Of a DNA stretch of 29,246 bases, positions 1 through 8,055 are shown piece after piece (position 1 is the stretch's first letter; each line of letters begins with the position of its first letter). Below the pieces are notes generated by a model, which saw only the letters and a list, made by a program, of their open reading frames with translations, did no database searches and was not told the DNA's origin. Source of the stretch: DASSYK01 sp036258315 (lineage in GTDB: Bacteria; Actinomycetota; Thermoleophilia; Solirubrobacterales; 70-9); the NCBI GenBank assembly GCA_036258315.1, contig DATADX010000020.1, forward strand, positions 1 through 29,246, given 5' to 3'. The position numbers and the translations under genes were made by a program.

Positions 1-2
1 GC

Positions 3-701
3 GAGCCGCGGCCGGTGAGCTACGTCGTCTCGACGCGCTTGGCGATGCCCGGCGAGCCCGGCCCCGAGCGCGCCGATCGGCTGCACGCGCTGCTCGAGCG
101 CTACCCCGGGACCCGCTTCAAGCTCGACCCGAGCAACGCCTGGACGCCCGAGCTGGTCGAGGAGCTCGCCGGCCTGGGCGCCGTCGTCACGCTCGACCTG
201 AAGGGCTTCTACCGCGGCACGCCGGTCGACGTCGAGACCGACCCGGAGCTCTACCGGAAGCTGATCGAGGCGTTTCCCGACGCCTGGCTCGAGGATCCGG
301 ACGTCGACCACCAAACCCGTCCGCTGCTCGAGCCGGTCGCCGACCGCGTCACCTGGGACGCCCCGATCCACTCCGTCGCCGACATCGAGGACCGCGAGTG
401 GCCGCCCATGATGGTCAACATCAAGCCGTCGCGGTTCGGCCCGATCCACGCGCTGTTCGCCGCCTACGACCACTGCGAGGCGAACGGGATCGGAGCCTAC
501 GGCGGCGGTCAGTGGGAGCTGGGGCCGGGCCGCGGCCAGATCCAGTACCTGGCCTCGATCTTCCATCCCGACACGCCGAACGACACCGCCCCCACGGGCT
601 ACAACACGGCCGGCACCGAGCCCGGCCTCCCCAGCAGCCCGCTCGCCCCGGAGCCGAGCGCGACCGGCTTCCGCTGGGGCAGCGGTCGGAGGGTTAGGTA
701 G
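3..701 (+). CDS. Enolase-superfamily protein (MR/MLE-like), 5' truncated by window
   Basis: The reading frame is open from the first bases of the window to TAG at 699-701, so this is the C-terminal part of a longer gene; a GTG at 15 is in frame but need not be the true start. The fragment resembles the C-terminal barrel of the enolase superfamily (mandelate racemase / muconate lactonizing type). It has a KLDPSNAW strand, a TLDLKGFY strand, WLEDPD, WDAPIHS and an NIKPSRFG strand, which are plausible acid-base and Mg2+-ligand positions at barrel-strand ends. Family members abstract a proton alpha to a carboxylate, but substrates vary widely and cannot be read from this fragment. The last 40 residues are proline- and glycine-rich and probably disordered. 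The superfamily call is reasonable; the exact enzyme is unknown. Confidence 0.6.
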   Translation, partial: EPRPVSYVVSTRLAMPGEPGPERADRLHALLERYPGTRFKLDPSNAWTPELVEELAGLGAVVTLDLKGFYRGTPVDVETDPELYRKLIEAFPDAWLEDPDVDHQTRPLLEPVADRVTWDAPIHSVADIEDREWPPMMVNIKPSRFGPIHALFAAYDHCEANGIGAYGGGQWELGPGRGQIQYLASIFHPDTPNDTAPTGYNTAGTEPGLPSSPLAPEPSATGFRWGSGRRVR

Positions 702-704
702 GGT
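699..704 (+). promoter_or_regulatory. Candidate -10 box for the ferritin gene (TAGGGT)
   Basis: TAGGGT overlaps the stop codon of the preceding gene and lies about 33 nt before the ferritin ATG, leaving room for a short leader carrying the AGGAG site at 729-733. No convincing -35 was seen. The same TAGNNT type of box precedes many genes in this window. Confidence 0.35.
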
Positions 705-737
705 CCGCGATGACCGGCCCGTCAACCCAGGAGACAG

Positions 738-1271
738 ATGGCTGAGAAGAGCTTTGCGGAGGCCCTGAACGAGCAGATCTCGAACGAGTTCGCCGCCTCG
801 CAGCAGTACATCGGCGCGGCCGTCTACTACGACTCCGAGACCCTGCCGCGGCTGGCCGCCTTCTTCTACCGCCAGGCGGTCGAGGAGCGGAACCACGCGA
901 TGATGATGGTCCAGTACCTGCTCGACATCGACGAGGAGGTCCGGATCCCCGACATCAAGTCGCAGCAGACGAGCTACGACGACGTCGCCGGCCCGGTAAA
1001 GATGGCGCTCCAGCAGGAGAAGCGCGTCACGGACGAGATCAATGCCCTGTTCGAGCTCGCCCGCACGAGCGGGAACTTCCAGGCGGAGCAGTTCCTGGCC
1101 TGGTTCGTGAAGGAGCAGGTCGAGGAGGTGCGCTCGATGAACGACCTCCTCAACGTCGTGGAACAGGCGCAGGCAACGCCGCTCCTCATCGAGGACTTTC
1201 TCGCGCGCGAGAAGATCGGCGACGAGGGCGACGATCCGTCGGCCCCGCCGGCCGCCGGCGGCGCCTTGTAG
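738..1271 (+). CDS. ftn: Bacterial non-heme ferritin
   Basis: This is an iron-storage ferritin: a four-helix-bundle subunit of a cytosolic 24-mer cage that oxidises Fe2+ and stores the mineral. All canonical ferroxidase-centre residues are at their usual numbers: E17, E50, H53, E94, Q127 and E130. At 177 aa the length is normal for FtnA-type proteins; the last 15 residues are an acidic then Ala/Pro/Gly-rich tail. There is no Met suited to haem binding as in bacterioferritin, so Ftn is preferred over Bfr. The ATG has an AGGAG site 4 nt upstream (729-733). The gene stands alone and its end faces the minus-strand S51 peptidase gene, with 3 nt between them. No iron-box operator was recognised. 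Confidence 0.92.
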   Translation: MAEKSFAEALNEQISNEFAASQQYIGAAVYYDSETLPRLAAFFYRQAVEERNHAMMMVQYLLDIDEEVRIPDIKSQQTSYDDVAGPVKMALQQEKRVTDEINALFELARTSGNFQAEQFLAWFVKEQVEEVRSMNDLLNVVEQAQATPLLIEDFLAREKIGDEGDDPSAPPAAGGAL

Positions 1272-1274
1272 GGC

Positions 1275-2129
1275 TCAGTCGAGGCGGCCCACACCCGTCC
1301 GGCCCACCCCCGTCCGCCGCGAGCGCCCGGTCGCCGCGCGCGCCGCGAGCGTCTCGCGGAGCTCGAGGATGTCGGCGCCGAGCGCATCGGCGGCGGGGGC
1401 CTGGTGGACGAGGCACCGGGAATCGAGCCTGTCCTCGATCGCTGTCATCCCGTCGGCGCTTTCGTCCTCGGTGTGGGCGACCCGCCAAACCGAGGCCGTC
1501 GGCCGGGCGCTCACGGTCTCGACCATTTGGCCGTCCTCGAACAGGGCCGCCGTCTGGTCGTCCAGGCCGATCCCGTGCTTCAGCCCGCCCTCGGCGACCG
1601 CTTGCAGGTAGAAGTGGCGGCGCTCGGGCTCGCCGTGGTAGTGGACGCAGGCGCTTCCCTCGAGCAGGCCGAGGCCCGCGACGGCGGTCGGCGCGCCCGA
1701 CGAGCATGTCACCCCCTGCTCGAACCAGCACATCGCCCCGGCACTCTGGCCGCAGACGAGGACCCCCTCCTCGAGGCACTCGCGCAGCTGCTCGCCGACG
1801 CCGTGCGCCGCCCAGATCGCGATCAGGTTGACCATGCTCCCACCGCCGACGTAGATCGCGTCCTGGGCCAACAGGTGCTCCCGCAGGTCGACTCGCTCGG
1901 TGGCGAGACGGAACAGCGAGACCGCGGAAGGCAGGCAGTCGCGCTCGCCGAAGGTGCGCCGAAAGCTCGCGATCTGATCCTCGGGATCGCCGCTCGCGGT
2001 CGGGAGCAGGCAGATCCGGGGGTGCGAGCTGTCCGCGAGGTCGACGATGTGGTCGCTGAGCGCGTCGTTGCCGCCGCCGCGCTTGAACTCGTGTCCCCCG
2101 CTGACGAAGATCCGGCCCGGTGCTGACAT
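1275..2129 (-). CDS. Peptidase S51 family protein (peptidase E/cyanophycinase-like), copy A
   Basis: A 284-aa protein of the S51 (dipeptidase E / cyanophycinase-like) class-I-glutaminase-like fold. Visible family features are the start strand RIFVSGGHE, LLPTASGDPEDQ, the YVGGGSMVNLIAIW segment and the nucleophile elbow VCGQSAGAMCWF, in which the Ser of GQSAG is the predicted catalytic residue. A His-rich stretch (CVHYHGEPERRHFY) may supply the catalytic His. Family enzymes cleave Asp-X dipeptides or cyanophycin; the substrate here is unknown and no cyanophycin synthetase gene is present. It lies 12 nt downstream of a paralogue on the same strand and is probably cotranscribed with it. The C-terminus ends in a short TGVGR duplication encoded by a tandem DNA repeat. 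Confidence 0.8.
   Translation of the reverse strand: MSAPGRIFVSGGHEFKRGGGNDALSDHIVDLADSSHPRICLLPTASGDPEDQIASFRRTFGERDCLPSAVSLFRLATERVDLREHLLAQDAIYVGGGSMVNLIAIWAAHGVGEQLRECLEEGVLVCGQSAGAMCWFEQGVTCSSGAPTAVAGLGLLEGSACVHYHGEPERRHFYLQAVAEGGLKHGIGLDDQTAALFEDGQMVETVSARPTASVWRVAHTEDESADGMTAIEDRLDSRCLVHQAPAADALGADILELRETLAARAATGRSRRTGVGRTGVGRLD
1286..1315. repeat. Tandem 15-bp repeat, two copies, inside the peptidase gene end
   Basis: Positions 1286-1300 and 1301-1315 are adjacent 15-bp copies (ggcccacacccgtcc and a copy with one base different). They encode the duplicated TGVGR near the C-terminus of the S51 peptidase. It looks like a replication-slippage duplication that stayed in frame. Confidence 0.75.
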
Positions 2130-2141
2130 CCCCAGAGGAGC

Positions 2142-2885
2142 TTACGCAGCCAGGGCGCGGCCGATCGACTCCGGCAGCGCCGCGGGGATCGCCGCGGTCC
2201 CGAGATACCGGGTGGCGAGCCGCGTCTCCATCACCAGGGCGCCGCGGCGCTCGAGCCGGTAGGCGCGCGCCTCGGGGCGCGACGCGACCACCTCGACCAG
2301 CTCGTCGCCGACGAATCGGAGAGCCGCGCCGTCCTCCGCGGCGAACCCGCCCGGCATCCCCTCGAGCAGGTGCCGGTGGAACGCGGCGCGCCGATCACCG
2401 TCCGAGTAGTGGACCGCGTTGCTGTGCGGGAGGAGACCGAGGGCCTGGACCCGGTTGACCTCGCCGTGGTAACCGCTGACGGCCTCGCTGAACCAGCAGA
2501 GGGAGCCGGCCGAGAGGCCGCAGAGGACGACCCCGGCCTCCCACGCCTCGCGGAGGACCTCGTCGATCCCGTGGGCGCGCCAGACGCCGAGCAGGCTCAG
2601 CAGGCTGCCGCCCCCGACGTAGATCAGGTCCTGCGAGAGCAGGTGCGCCCGCGTGTCGGAGACGCCCCGCTCGCGCCTGAACAGCGAGATGTGTGACGGC
2701 TTCGTTCCCTCCCGGAAGGAGTTGTAGAAGCGGACCAGGTAGTGGTCGGCGTCGCCGCTCGCCGTCGGCAGGAAGCAGACGCGGGGCTCGGGAGTGCCGG
2801 TCAGGCCGAGCACGTAGTCGTCGAGCAGGGGATTGCCCGACTCCATCGAAAAGCCACCGCCGCCAAACGCCACGATCTGTCGCAT
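2142..2885 (-). CDS. Peptidase S51 family protein (peptidase E-like), copy B
   Basis: A 247-aa S51-family protein and paralogue of the next gene downstream. It starts with MRQIVAFGGGGFSME and contains FLPTASGDADHY, YVGGGSLLSLLGVWRAHG and the nucleophile motif LCGLSAGSLCWF, with the predicted catalytic Ser in GLSAG. HSNAVHYSDGDRR may carry the catalytic His. The ATG at 2885 is chosen because a strong GGAGGTGAG site precedes it and family similarity begins there; the frame stays open to 3020, but that extension looks non-coding. It is shorter than copy A, mostly at the C-terminus. It probably forms an operon with copy A (12 nt gap), and perhaps with the membrane protein gene 131 nt upstream. 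Confidence 0.82.
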   Translation of the reverse strand: MRQIVAFGGGGFSMESGNPLLDDYVLGLTGTPEPRVCFLPTASGDADHYLVRFYNSFREGTKPSHISLFRRERGVSDTRAHLLSQDLIYVGGGSLLSLLGVWRAHGIDEVLREAWEAGVVLCGLSAGSLCWFSEAVSGYHGEVNRVQALGLLPHSNAVHYSDGDRRAAFHRHLLEGMPGGFAAEDGAALRFVGDELVEVVASRPEARAYRLERRGALVMETRLATRYLGTAAIPAALPESIGRALAA

Positions 2886-3016
2886 TGCTCGGCTCACCTC
2901 CGCCTCCGATCCTCGCTCTCTGACGCCTGCCCAGATGTTCGACGGAGGCGGGCGAGACCGGGTTGTACGGATGTCCGAAGTTGCGTTCCGGGGTGTCGAA
3001 CGCGCGCCTGGAGGCG

Positions 3017-4723
3017 TCAACCGGCCCGGCGCTCGGCTCCCCGCTGAGCAGCAAGAAGCGCTGCAAGCATCGCAGGAGCGAACCAGACTACGTAGGGGTA
3101 GAACCAGTGGTTCGTGGTGAGCTGAACCGCGATCACGACGGCGGCGGCGAGGGCCGCGACCTGGACAGGCGAGCGGGTCCGCGGAACGAAGAAGACGGCG
3201 ACCGCCAGCGCGACCGCGAGCGCCTTCGTGACCGTCTGCAGCGGCTCCAGCGAGGGCGCCTGGCCCCAGATGCTGAACGGCGACCCGCGCGAGGCCTGGT
3301 ACCCGATCGACCGGTCATAGAGCTCTCGTAGGCCGCCGTCGGGAACCAGCGGGATCGTGACCAGTGCGGCGACGGCCGCGAACGCGATCACGAACGCGAT
3401 CAGGGTGCGCGGGCGGCGCTCGCCGGTGCCCGCCGCGAACAGAGGCGCAAGTGCCAGCGTGCCGAATTTCGTCAGCCCGGAGAGCGCGGCCATCGCCCCT
3501 CGCGCCGGTGCCGATGAGAGCACCAGCAGGCAGGCCACGACCGACAGCGCCACCAGCGAGTCGTTGAAGCTCGATCCCAGCGTGTAGAGGGTGAACGGAT
3601 AGGCGAGCCAGGCGAAGGCGAGCGCCACCCCGAGCGTCAGCCCTTCGTCACCGTCACGCAGGCGGCGGCCGAGCCCGAACAGCGCCAGCGCGGTGAGCAG
3701 ATCGAAGGCGAGCGCCGCGGCGCGGGCCGCCGGGACGTCGTCCCAGCGGCCCTCCCATGGAAAGGCGAGCTCGGCCGGCACGTAGGCGAGGAAGTTGACG
3801 GGGCCGTAGACGTCCCCGCGCACGTCGCCGCTCGAGGGCAGCCCTGCCGAGAAGTCCTCGCTGTAGACGTCCTCACCGTCGAGCAGGCGATCGGCGCCGA
3901 TCACGCTGGCGACGCCGACATCGATCACCTTCGCCTCGTCGATCGCATACCAGGAGTGGAGGGCGGCGAGGGCGACTATCCCGGCGATCAGCCAGCCGCG
4001 GCGGAACACCGGCAACAGCGGCTCGCGGCTCTCGTCGGGCCGCAGCCCGGCGACCAGCGCCCGGGCGAGCAGATAGAGCAGCACCGGGTAGACCAGCGGG
4101 ACGGAGATATCGATCTCCCCCTTGTTGAAGAAGAACAGCGAGGCGCTGAAGCCGAGCAGCGCCAGCAGGTCGAGATGGAGCAGCCGCAGCGGCCGGCGGG
4201 GATCGACGAACGGCGCCAGGAACAGGAGACAGAGCGGCAGCCAGAACCACCACTCGTTGACGTCGCCGGCGACGGCGTCCTCGTAGCCCCGGGCGAGCTT
4301 CGTCTCGATCTGGTTCCCGGTCCAGGCCTCGACGACCTCTCCGGAGCGATCGTCGATCACGACGAGCGCCTTCACCTCGCCGTCCCCGGTCCGATAGCGG
4401 ACCTCCCAGTGGTCCGAGCCGCGCGTCGCCGCGGTCGGCGTCAGCTCCGCGTCCTCGCCCTCCTCCTGAACCGCGTCGGTTCGGTCGGCGATCGCGGTCG
4501 CCCGCGCGGCGCTGAGCTCGAAGCCCGGCGGCGGCCGGTCGGACGACCCCGGCGCCACGAGGGGCGGGATCGGCACACCGCCGAACGGCGGCTGGTCGGC
4601 CGGGTCGCCCGCCGGCGCAACGCGAGAGATCGTTGGTGGCGAGACCCCGACCTCCTCGCCACGGGCAGAGCCCGGTGCCGCCGCGACCAATGCCGCGGCG
4701 GTGACCAGGACTATGACTCCCAC
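3017..4723 (-). CDS. Polytopic membrane protein, GT-C/GT87-like, with N-terminal PepSY-like domain
   Basis: A 568-aa integral membrane protein. It begins with a signal-like hydrophobic segment (residues about 1-20), followed by a Pro-rich linker and a soluble segment of about 100 residues. The strand EVKALVVIDDRSGEVVEAWTG in that segment resembles a PepSY domain. From about residue 155 there are roughly ten hydrophobic helices. The loop with LLDGEDVYSEDF and DVYGPVNFLAYVP resembles polyprenol-phosphate-dependent GT-C glycosyltransferases of the GT87/DUF2029 type, so transfer of a sugar outside the membrane is the best guess. The GTG start lies 7 nt after the 3' end of tRNA-Asp with no clear ribosome-binding site, so it is probably read from a transcript that includes the tRNA. 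Substrate unknown. Confidence 0.65.
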   Translation of the reverse strand: MGVIVLVTAAALVAAAPGSARGEEVGVSPPTISRVAPAGDPADQPPFGGVPIPPLVAPGSSDRPPPGFELSAARATAIADRTDAVQEEGEDAELTPTAATRGSDHWEVRYRTGDGEVKALVVIDDRSGEVVEAWTGNQIETKLARGYEDAVAGDVNEWWFWLPLCLLFLAPFVDPRRPLRLLHLDLLALLGFSASLFFFNKGEIDISVPLVYPVLLYLLARALVAGLRPDESREPLLPVFRRGWLIAGIVALAALHSWYAIDEAKVIDVGVASVIGADRLLDGEDVYSEDFSAGLPSSGDVRGDVYGPVNFLAYVPAELAFPWEGRWDDVPAARAAALAFDLLTALALFGLGRRLRDGDEGLTLGVALAFAWLAYPFTLYTLGSSFNDSLVALSVVACLLVLSSAPARGAMAALSGLTKFGTLALAPLFAAGTGERRPRTLIAFVIAFAAVAALVTIPLVPDGGLRELYDRSIGYQASRGSPFSIWGQAPSLEPLQTVTKALAVALAVAVFFVPRTRSPVQVAALAAAVVIAVQLTTNHWFYPYVVWFAPAMLAALLAAQRGAERRAG

Positions 4724-4730
4724 TCGCGAG

Positions 4731-4804
<74 letters not shown>

Positions 4805-4824
4805 GGGGCGCTGTGTTCTACAGG

Positions 4825-5034
4825 CTAACCGGCGATCTCTTGAACGTTGACCGCGACCGGGCCCTTGGGACCGTCCTCAGCCTCGTAGGTGACCTTCGCC
4901 CCGTCGTTGAGCGAGCGGTAACCGTCCCCACTGATCGACGAGAAGTGGACGAACAGGTCCTTGCTGCCGTCCTCCGGTGTGATGAACCCGTAGCCCTTCT
5001 CGTTGCTGAACCACTTCACGGTGCCTTCTGCCAT
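4825..5034 (-). CDS. csp: Cold-shock protein, CspA family
   Basis: A 69-aa single OB-fold nucleic-acid-binding protein of the CspA family. It has the RNA-binding motifs RNP1 (KGYGFI) and RNP2 (LFVHFS) and the start MAEGTVKWF typical of the family. Such proteins melt RNA secondary structure and help translation under cold or growth transitions. The ATG at 5034 has an AGGAGG site 8 nt upstream (5043-5048 on the plus strand). The leader before it is unusually structured: the ribosome-binding site is complementary to an upstream segment, as described in a separate entry. tRNA-Asp follows 20 nt after the stop. Confidence 0.96.
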   Translation of the reverse strand: MAEGTVKWFSNEKGYGFITPEDGSKDLFVHFSSISGDGYRSLNDGAKVTYEAEDGPKGPVAVNVQEIAG

Positions 5035-5085
5035 CAGTTATGCCTCCTCGGCATTTCCTGTGCGCGAGGAGGTGCCGGGGCACCT
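5035..5085 (-). promoter_or_regulatory. Structured csp mRNA leader with sequestered ribosome-binding site
   Basis: In the csp transcript the segment CGAGGAGG (plus-strand 5043-5050), which is the ribosome-binding site, is perfectly complementary to CCTCCTCG (5065-5072) with a 14-nt loop. Just upstream, AGGTGC and GCACCT (5070-5085) form a competing hairpin that shares bases 5070-5072 with the anti-ribosome-binding-site strand. The two folds cannot both form fully. This resembles a two-state leader such as the cspA thermosensor in logic, although no sequence homology is claimed. Confidence 0.5.
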
Positions 5086-5137
5086 TTGCTCCTTCACACA
5101 CGCTTCTCCGGGGCTCCTCACCCCCACAACGGGCGAG

Positions 5138-5143
5138 AAGGTA
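5138..5143 (-). promoter_or_regulatory. Candidate -10 box for csp (TACCTT)
   Basis: TACCTT on the minus strand would start a transcript roughly 95-100 nt before the csp ATG, giving the long leader typical of cold-shock genes. No clear -35 was seen. Confidence 0.3.
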
Positions 5144-5200
5144 GCGAACCCGGCGGCGCGATGCGGGATGGCGCGTCGGGCTGGCGCCCCCGGTTGCGGC

Positions 5201-5206
5201 TAGGGT
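5201..5206 (+). promoter_or_regulatory. Candidate leaderless -10 box (TAGGGT) before the FAH fragment
   Basis: TAGGGT ends 9 nt before the ATG at 5216, the spacing seen for other presumed leaderless genes in this window. It suggests the promoter of the decayed gene is still intact. Confidence 0.35.
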
Positions 5207-5215
5207 CTCGCCGCG

Positions 5216-5471
5216 ATGCGAATCCTGGCCTACCGCTCCGCCGGCGGAGATCGCGCGGGGGTGCGAGCAGAAGCGGGGATCCTCGACGCGGGGGCGCTGC
5301 TCGGGATGGAGCCGCTCGGCGTCCGCGAGCTACTCGCCGCGGCCGGCTCGACGACCTCGCCCGGCCGCGATCCCACCGGCGGCGCTCGAGGCGCAGAAGC
5401 TCAACGGCTGCATCCGCGACGCCGCCGGCGATCCGGATGAGATCCTCGCCTGCCTGGACCGGTTCCAGTAG
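5216..5471 (+). pseudogene. Remnant of a fumarylacetoacetate-hydrolase-type gene joined to an unrelated tail
   Basis: From the ATG at 5216 the frame encodes about 47 residues (MRILAYRSAGGDRAGV, ILDAGALLGMEPLGVRELL) resembling the N-terminal domain of FAH-family hydrolases, which are normally about 280 aa with the catalytic domain behind it. After GSTT the frame becomes Arg/Gly-rich nonsense. In another frame, from about 5375 to TAG at 5469-5471, a credible C-terminal end appears: ALEAQKLNGCIRDAAG followed by DPDEILACLDRFQ. The catalytic FAH domain is absent. I read this as two gene ends brought together by a deletion around 5345-5385. The alternative, a genuine 74-aa protein from 5216, looks less likely. 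The FAH assignment rests on a short stretch. Confidence 0.45.
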
Positions 5472-5494
5472 CCAGCCGACCTGCCCAGGGACAG

Positions 5495-5881
5495 CTAGCC
5501 GCTGCGCTCCTCGACGAGCCGCTCGATCGAGGCGTATACCCCGGGCGCGTCCTTCTTCAGCCGCTTCACCTCGAAGTGGCCCATGCTGATCAGCTTCAGC
5601 CTCGAGCTCGCGGTGACCGTTGCGCTGCGCATCGTGTCGTCGAGCATCCCGGCCTCGCCGAAGACGTCGCCGGGCCCGAGATCGGCGACGTGCTCGCCGT
5701 CGCGAGTGACCTCGGCGCTCCCCTCCTCGATGGCTAGCAGCTCCCTCGAGAAGCCGCCCTCGCTGATCACCTCGGTCCCCTCGGAGACCTCCGTCGACTG
5801 CGCGAAGAACGCGACCTTCCTCAGCTCGTCGTCGGAGGCATCGGAGAACAGCGGAATGCGCTTCAGCTGCGTCGTGTCCAT
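5495..5881 (-). CDS. Stand-alone cyclic-nucleotide-binding-domain protein
   Basis: A 128-aa protein consisting almost entirely of one cNMP-binding domain of the CRP/FNR beta-roll type. The phosphate-binding cassette reads GDVFGEAGMLDDTMRSATV: it keeps the G-E and R-x-A-T core but lacks the Pro before Arg. The N-terminus LKRIPLFSDASDDELRKVA and EGTEVISEGGFSRELLAIEEGSAEV match the domain well. There is no DNA-binding helix-turn-helix, so it is not a normal CRP regulator. It may sense a ligand and act through a partner, or be a remnant of a larger protein. The start has GGAAGGG just upstream. It sits between two decayed genes. Target unknown. Confidence 0.8.
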   Translation of the reverse strand: MDTTQLKRIPLFSDASDDELRKVAFFAQSTEVSEGTEVISEGGFSRELLAIEEGSAEVTRDGEHVADLGPGDVFGEAGMLDDTMRSATVTASSRLKLISMGHFEVKRLKKDAPGVYASIERLVEERSG

Positions 5882-5996
5882 AAGCCCTTCCCGTTGCTTC
5901 GTCCAGGTGCGGCGTCAAGCTATCCGATCTCGGCCGGGCACCGTGCTGACCGGGATAGGGTGCGCGCCCCACCCACCACCTCGATGGGAGAGACCG

Positions 5997-6300
5997 ATGG
6001 GACTGATAGCCAACATCAAGAAGGCGCAGGAGGCGCGTCGCGACGATCAACAACATCGGCGAGACCGGTGAGAGCGACGGAGTCAGCATGCGCTACGCGA
6101 TCGCGGTGTCGATCGAGCTCGAGAACGGCGAGAAGTACGACACCACCGTGCTCCAGAACCTGACCGACGACGCGATCAACTCCGGCATTACGCGCCTGGG
6201 AAGCGCTTCGAGTGCAAGGTCGACCCAGACGATCACAGCCAGGCGCTGCTGTACGGCCTGGCCGACTATTTCCGCTCGACATATGAGCCGGCTTGCAAGG
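5997..6300 (+). pseudogene. Frameshifted small conserved-type gene (MGLxxNIKKAQ family)
   Basis: Coding-like sequence runs through three frame segments. From ATG 5997 (preceded by GGGAGAG) comes MGLIANIKKAQEARR. The frame then shifts near 6040-6045 to TINNIGETGESDGVSMRYA, AVSIELENGEKYDTTVLQN and LTDDAINSGI. It shifts back near 6190-6200 to KRFECKVDPDDHSQALLYG and LADYFRSTYEPACKAG. Read together these look like one small beta-rich protein of about 100 residues, similar in layout to short actinobacterial proteins with an MGL-start helix and a VDPDD ending. The segments are unbroken apart from the two shifts, so the damage is recent or a sequencing error. The next in-frame stop in the last segment is at 6420-6422, inside the following gene. 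Function unknown. Confidence 0.6.
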
Positions 6301-6329
6301 CCGGTCTCCAGCGACCGGCCGCCTGTGCC

Positions 6330-6335
6330 GATAAT
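6330..6335 (+). promoter_or_regulatory. Candidate leaderless -10 box (GATAAT) for the FtsH-like gene
   Basis: GATAAT ends 8 nt before the ATG at 6344, so transcription would begin at or next to that codon. This favours ATG 6344 over the GTG at 6338. No ribosome-binding site precedes either. Confidence 0.45.
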
Positions 6336-6343
6336 GAGTGGAC

Positions 6344-7930
<1,587 letters not shown>

Positions 7931-7954
7931 GCCGTCGAGTCCGAAGGGTGAAGG

Positions 7955-8027
7955 TGGGCGGTACCGGGCTCGAACCAGTGACCTCCTCGGTGTAAACGAG
8001 GCGCTCTCCCAACTGAGCTAACCGCCC
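7955..8027 (-). tRNA. tRNA-Val (TAC anticodon)
   Basis: On the minus strand the acceptor GGGCGGT pairs perfectly with ACCGCCC. The D arm has TAGCTCAGTTGGGA, the anticodon stem CCTCG/CGAGG encloses loop TTTACAC, and the T loop has GGTTCGAGCCC. The anticodon is TAC. The discriminator is A and CCA is not encoded. Its 5' end lies 28 nt from the divergent ATP-grasp start. Confidence 0.95.
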
Positions 8028-8042
8028 TGGCGCACGGGAATG

Positions 8043-8048
8043 TAGCGT
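8043..8048 (+). promoter_or_regulatory. Candidate leaderless -10 box (TAGCGT) for the ATP-grasp gene
   Basis: TAGCGT ends exactly 7 nt before GTG 8056. This spacing decides the start in favour of GTG 8056 over GTG 8047, which overlaps the box. Confidence 0.4.
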
Positions 8049-8055
8049 GCGTGCG

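Noticed and set aside
2886..3020. Upstream extension of S51 copy B
   Set aside because: The added 45 residues look random, while the ATG at 2885 has a strong ribosome-binding site and family sequence starts there.
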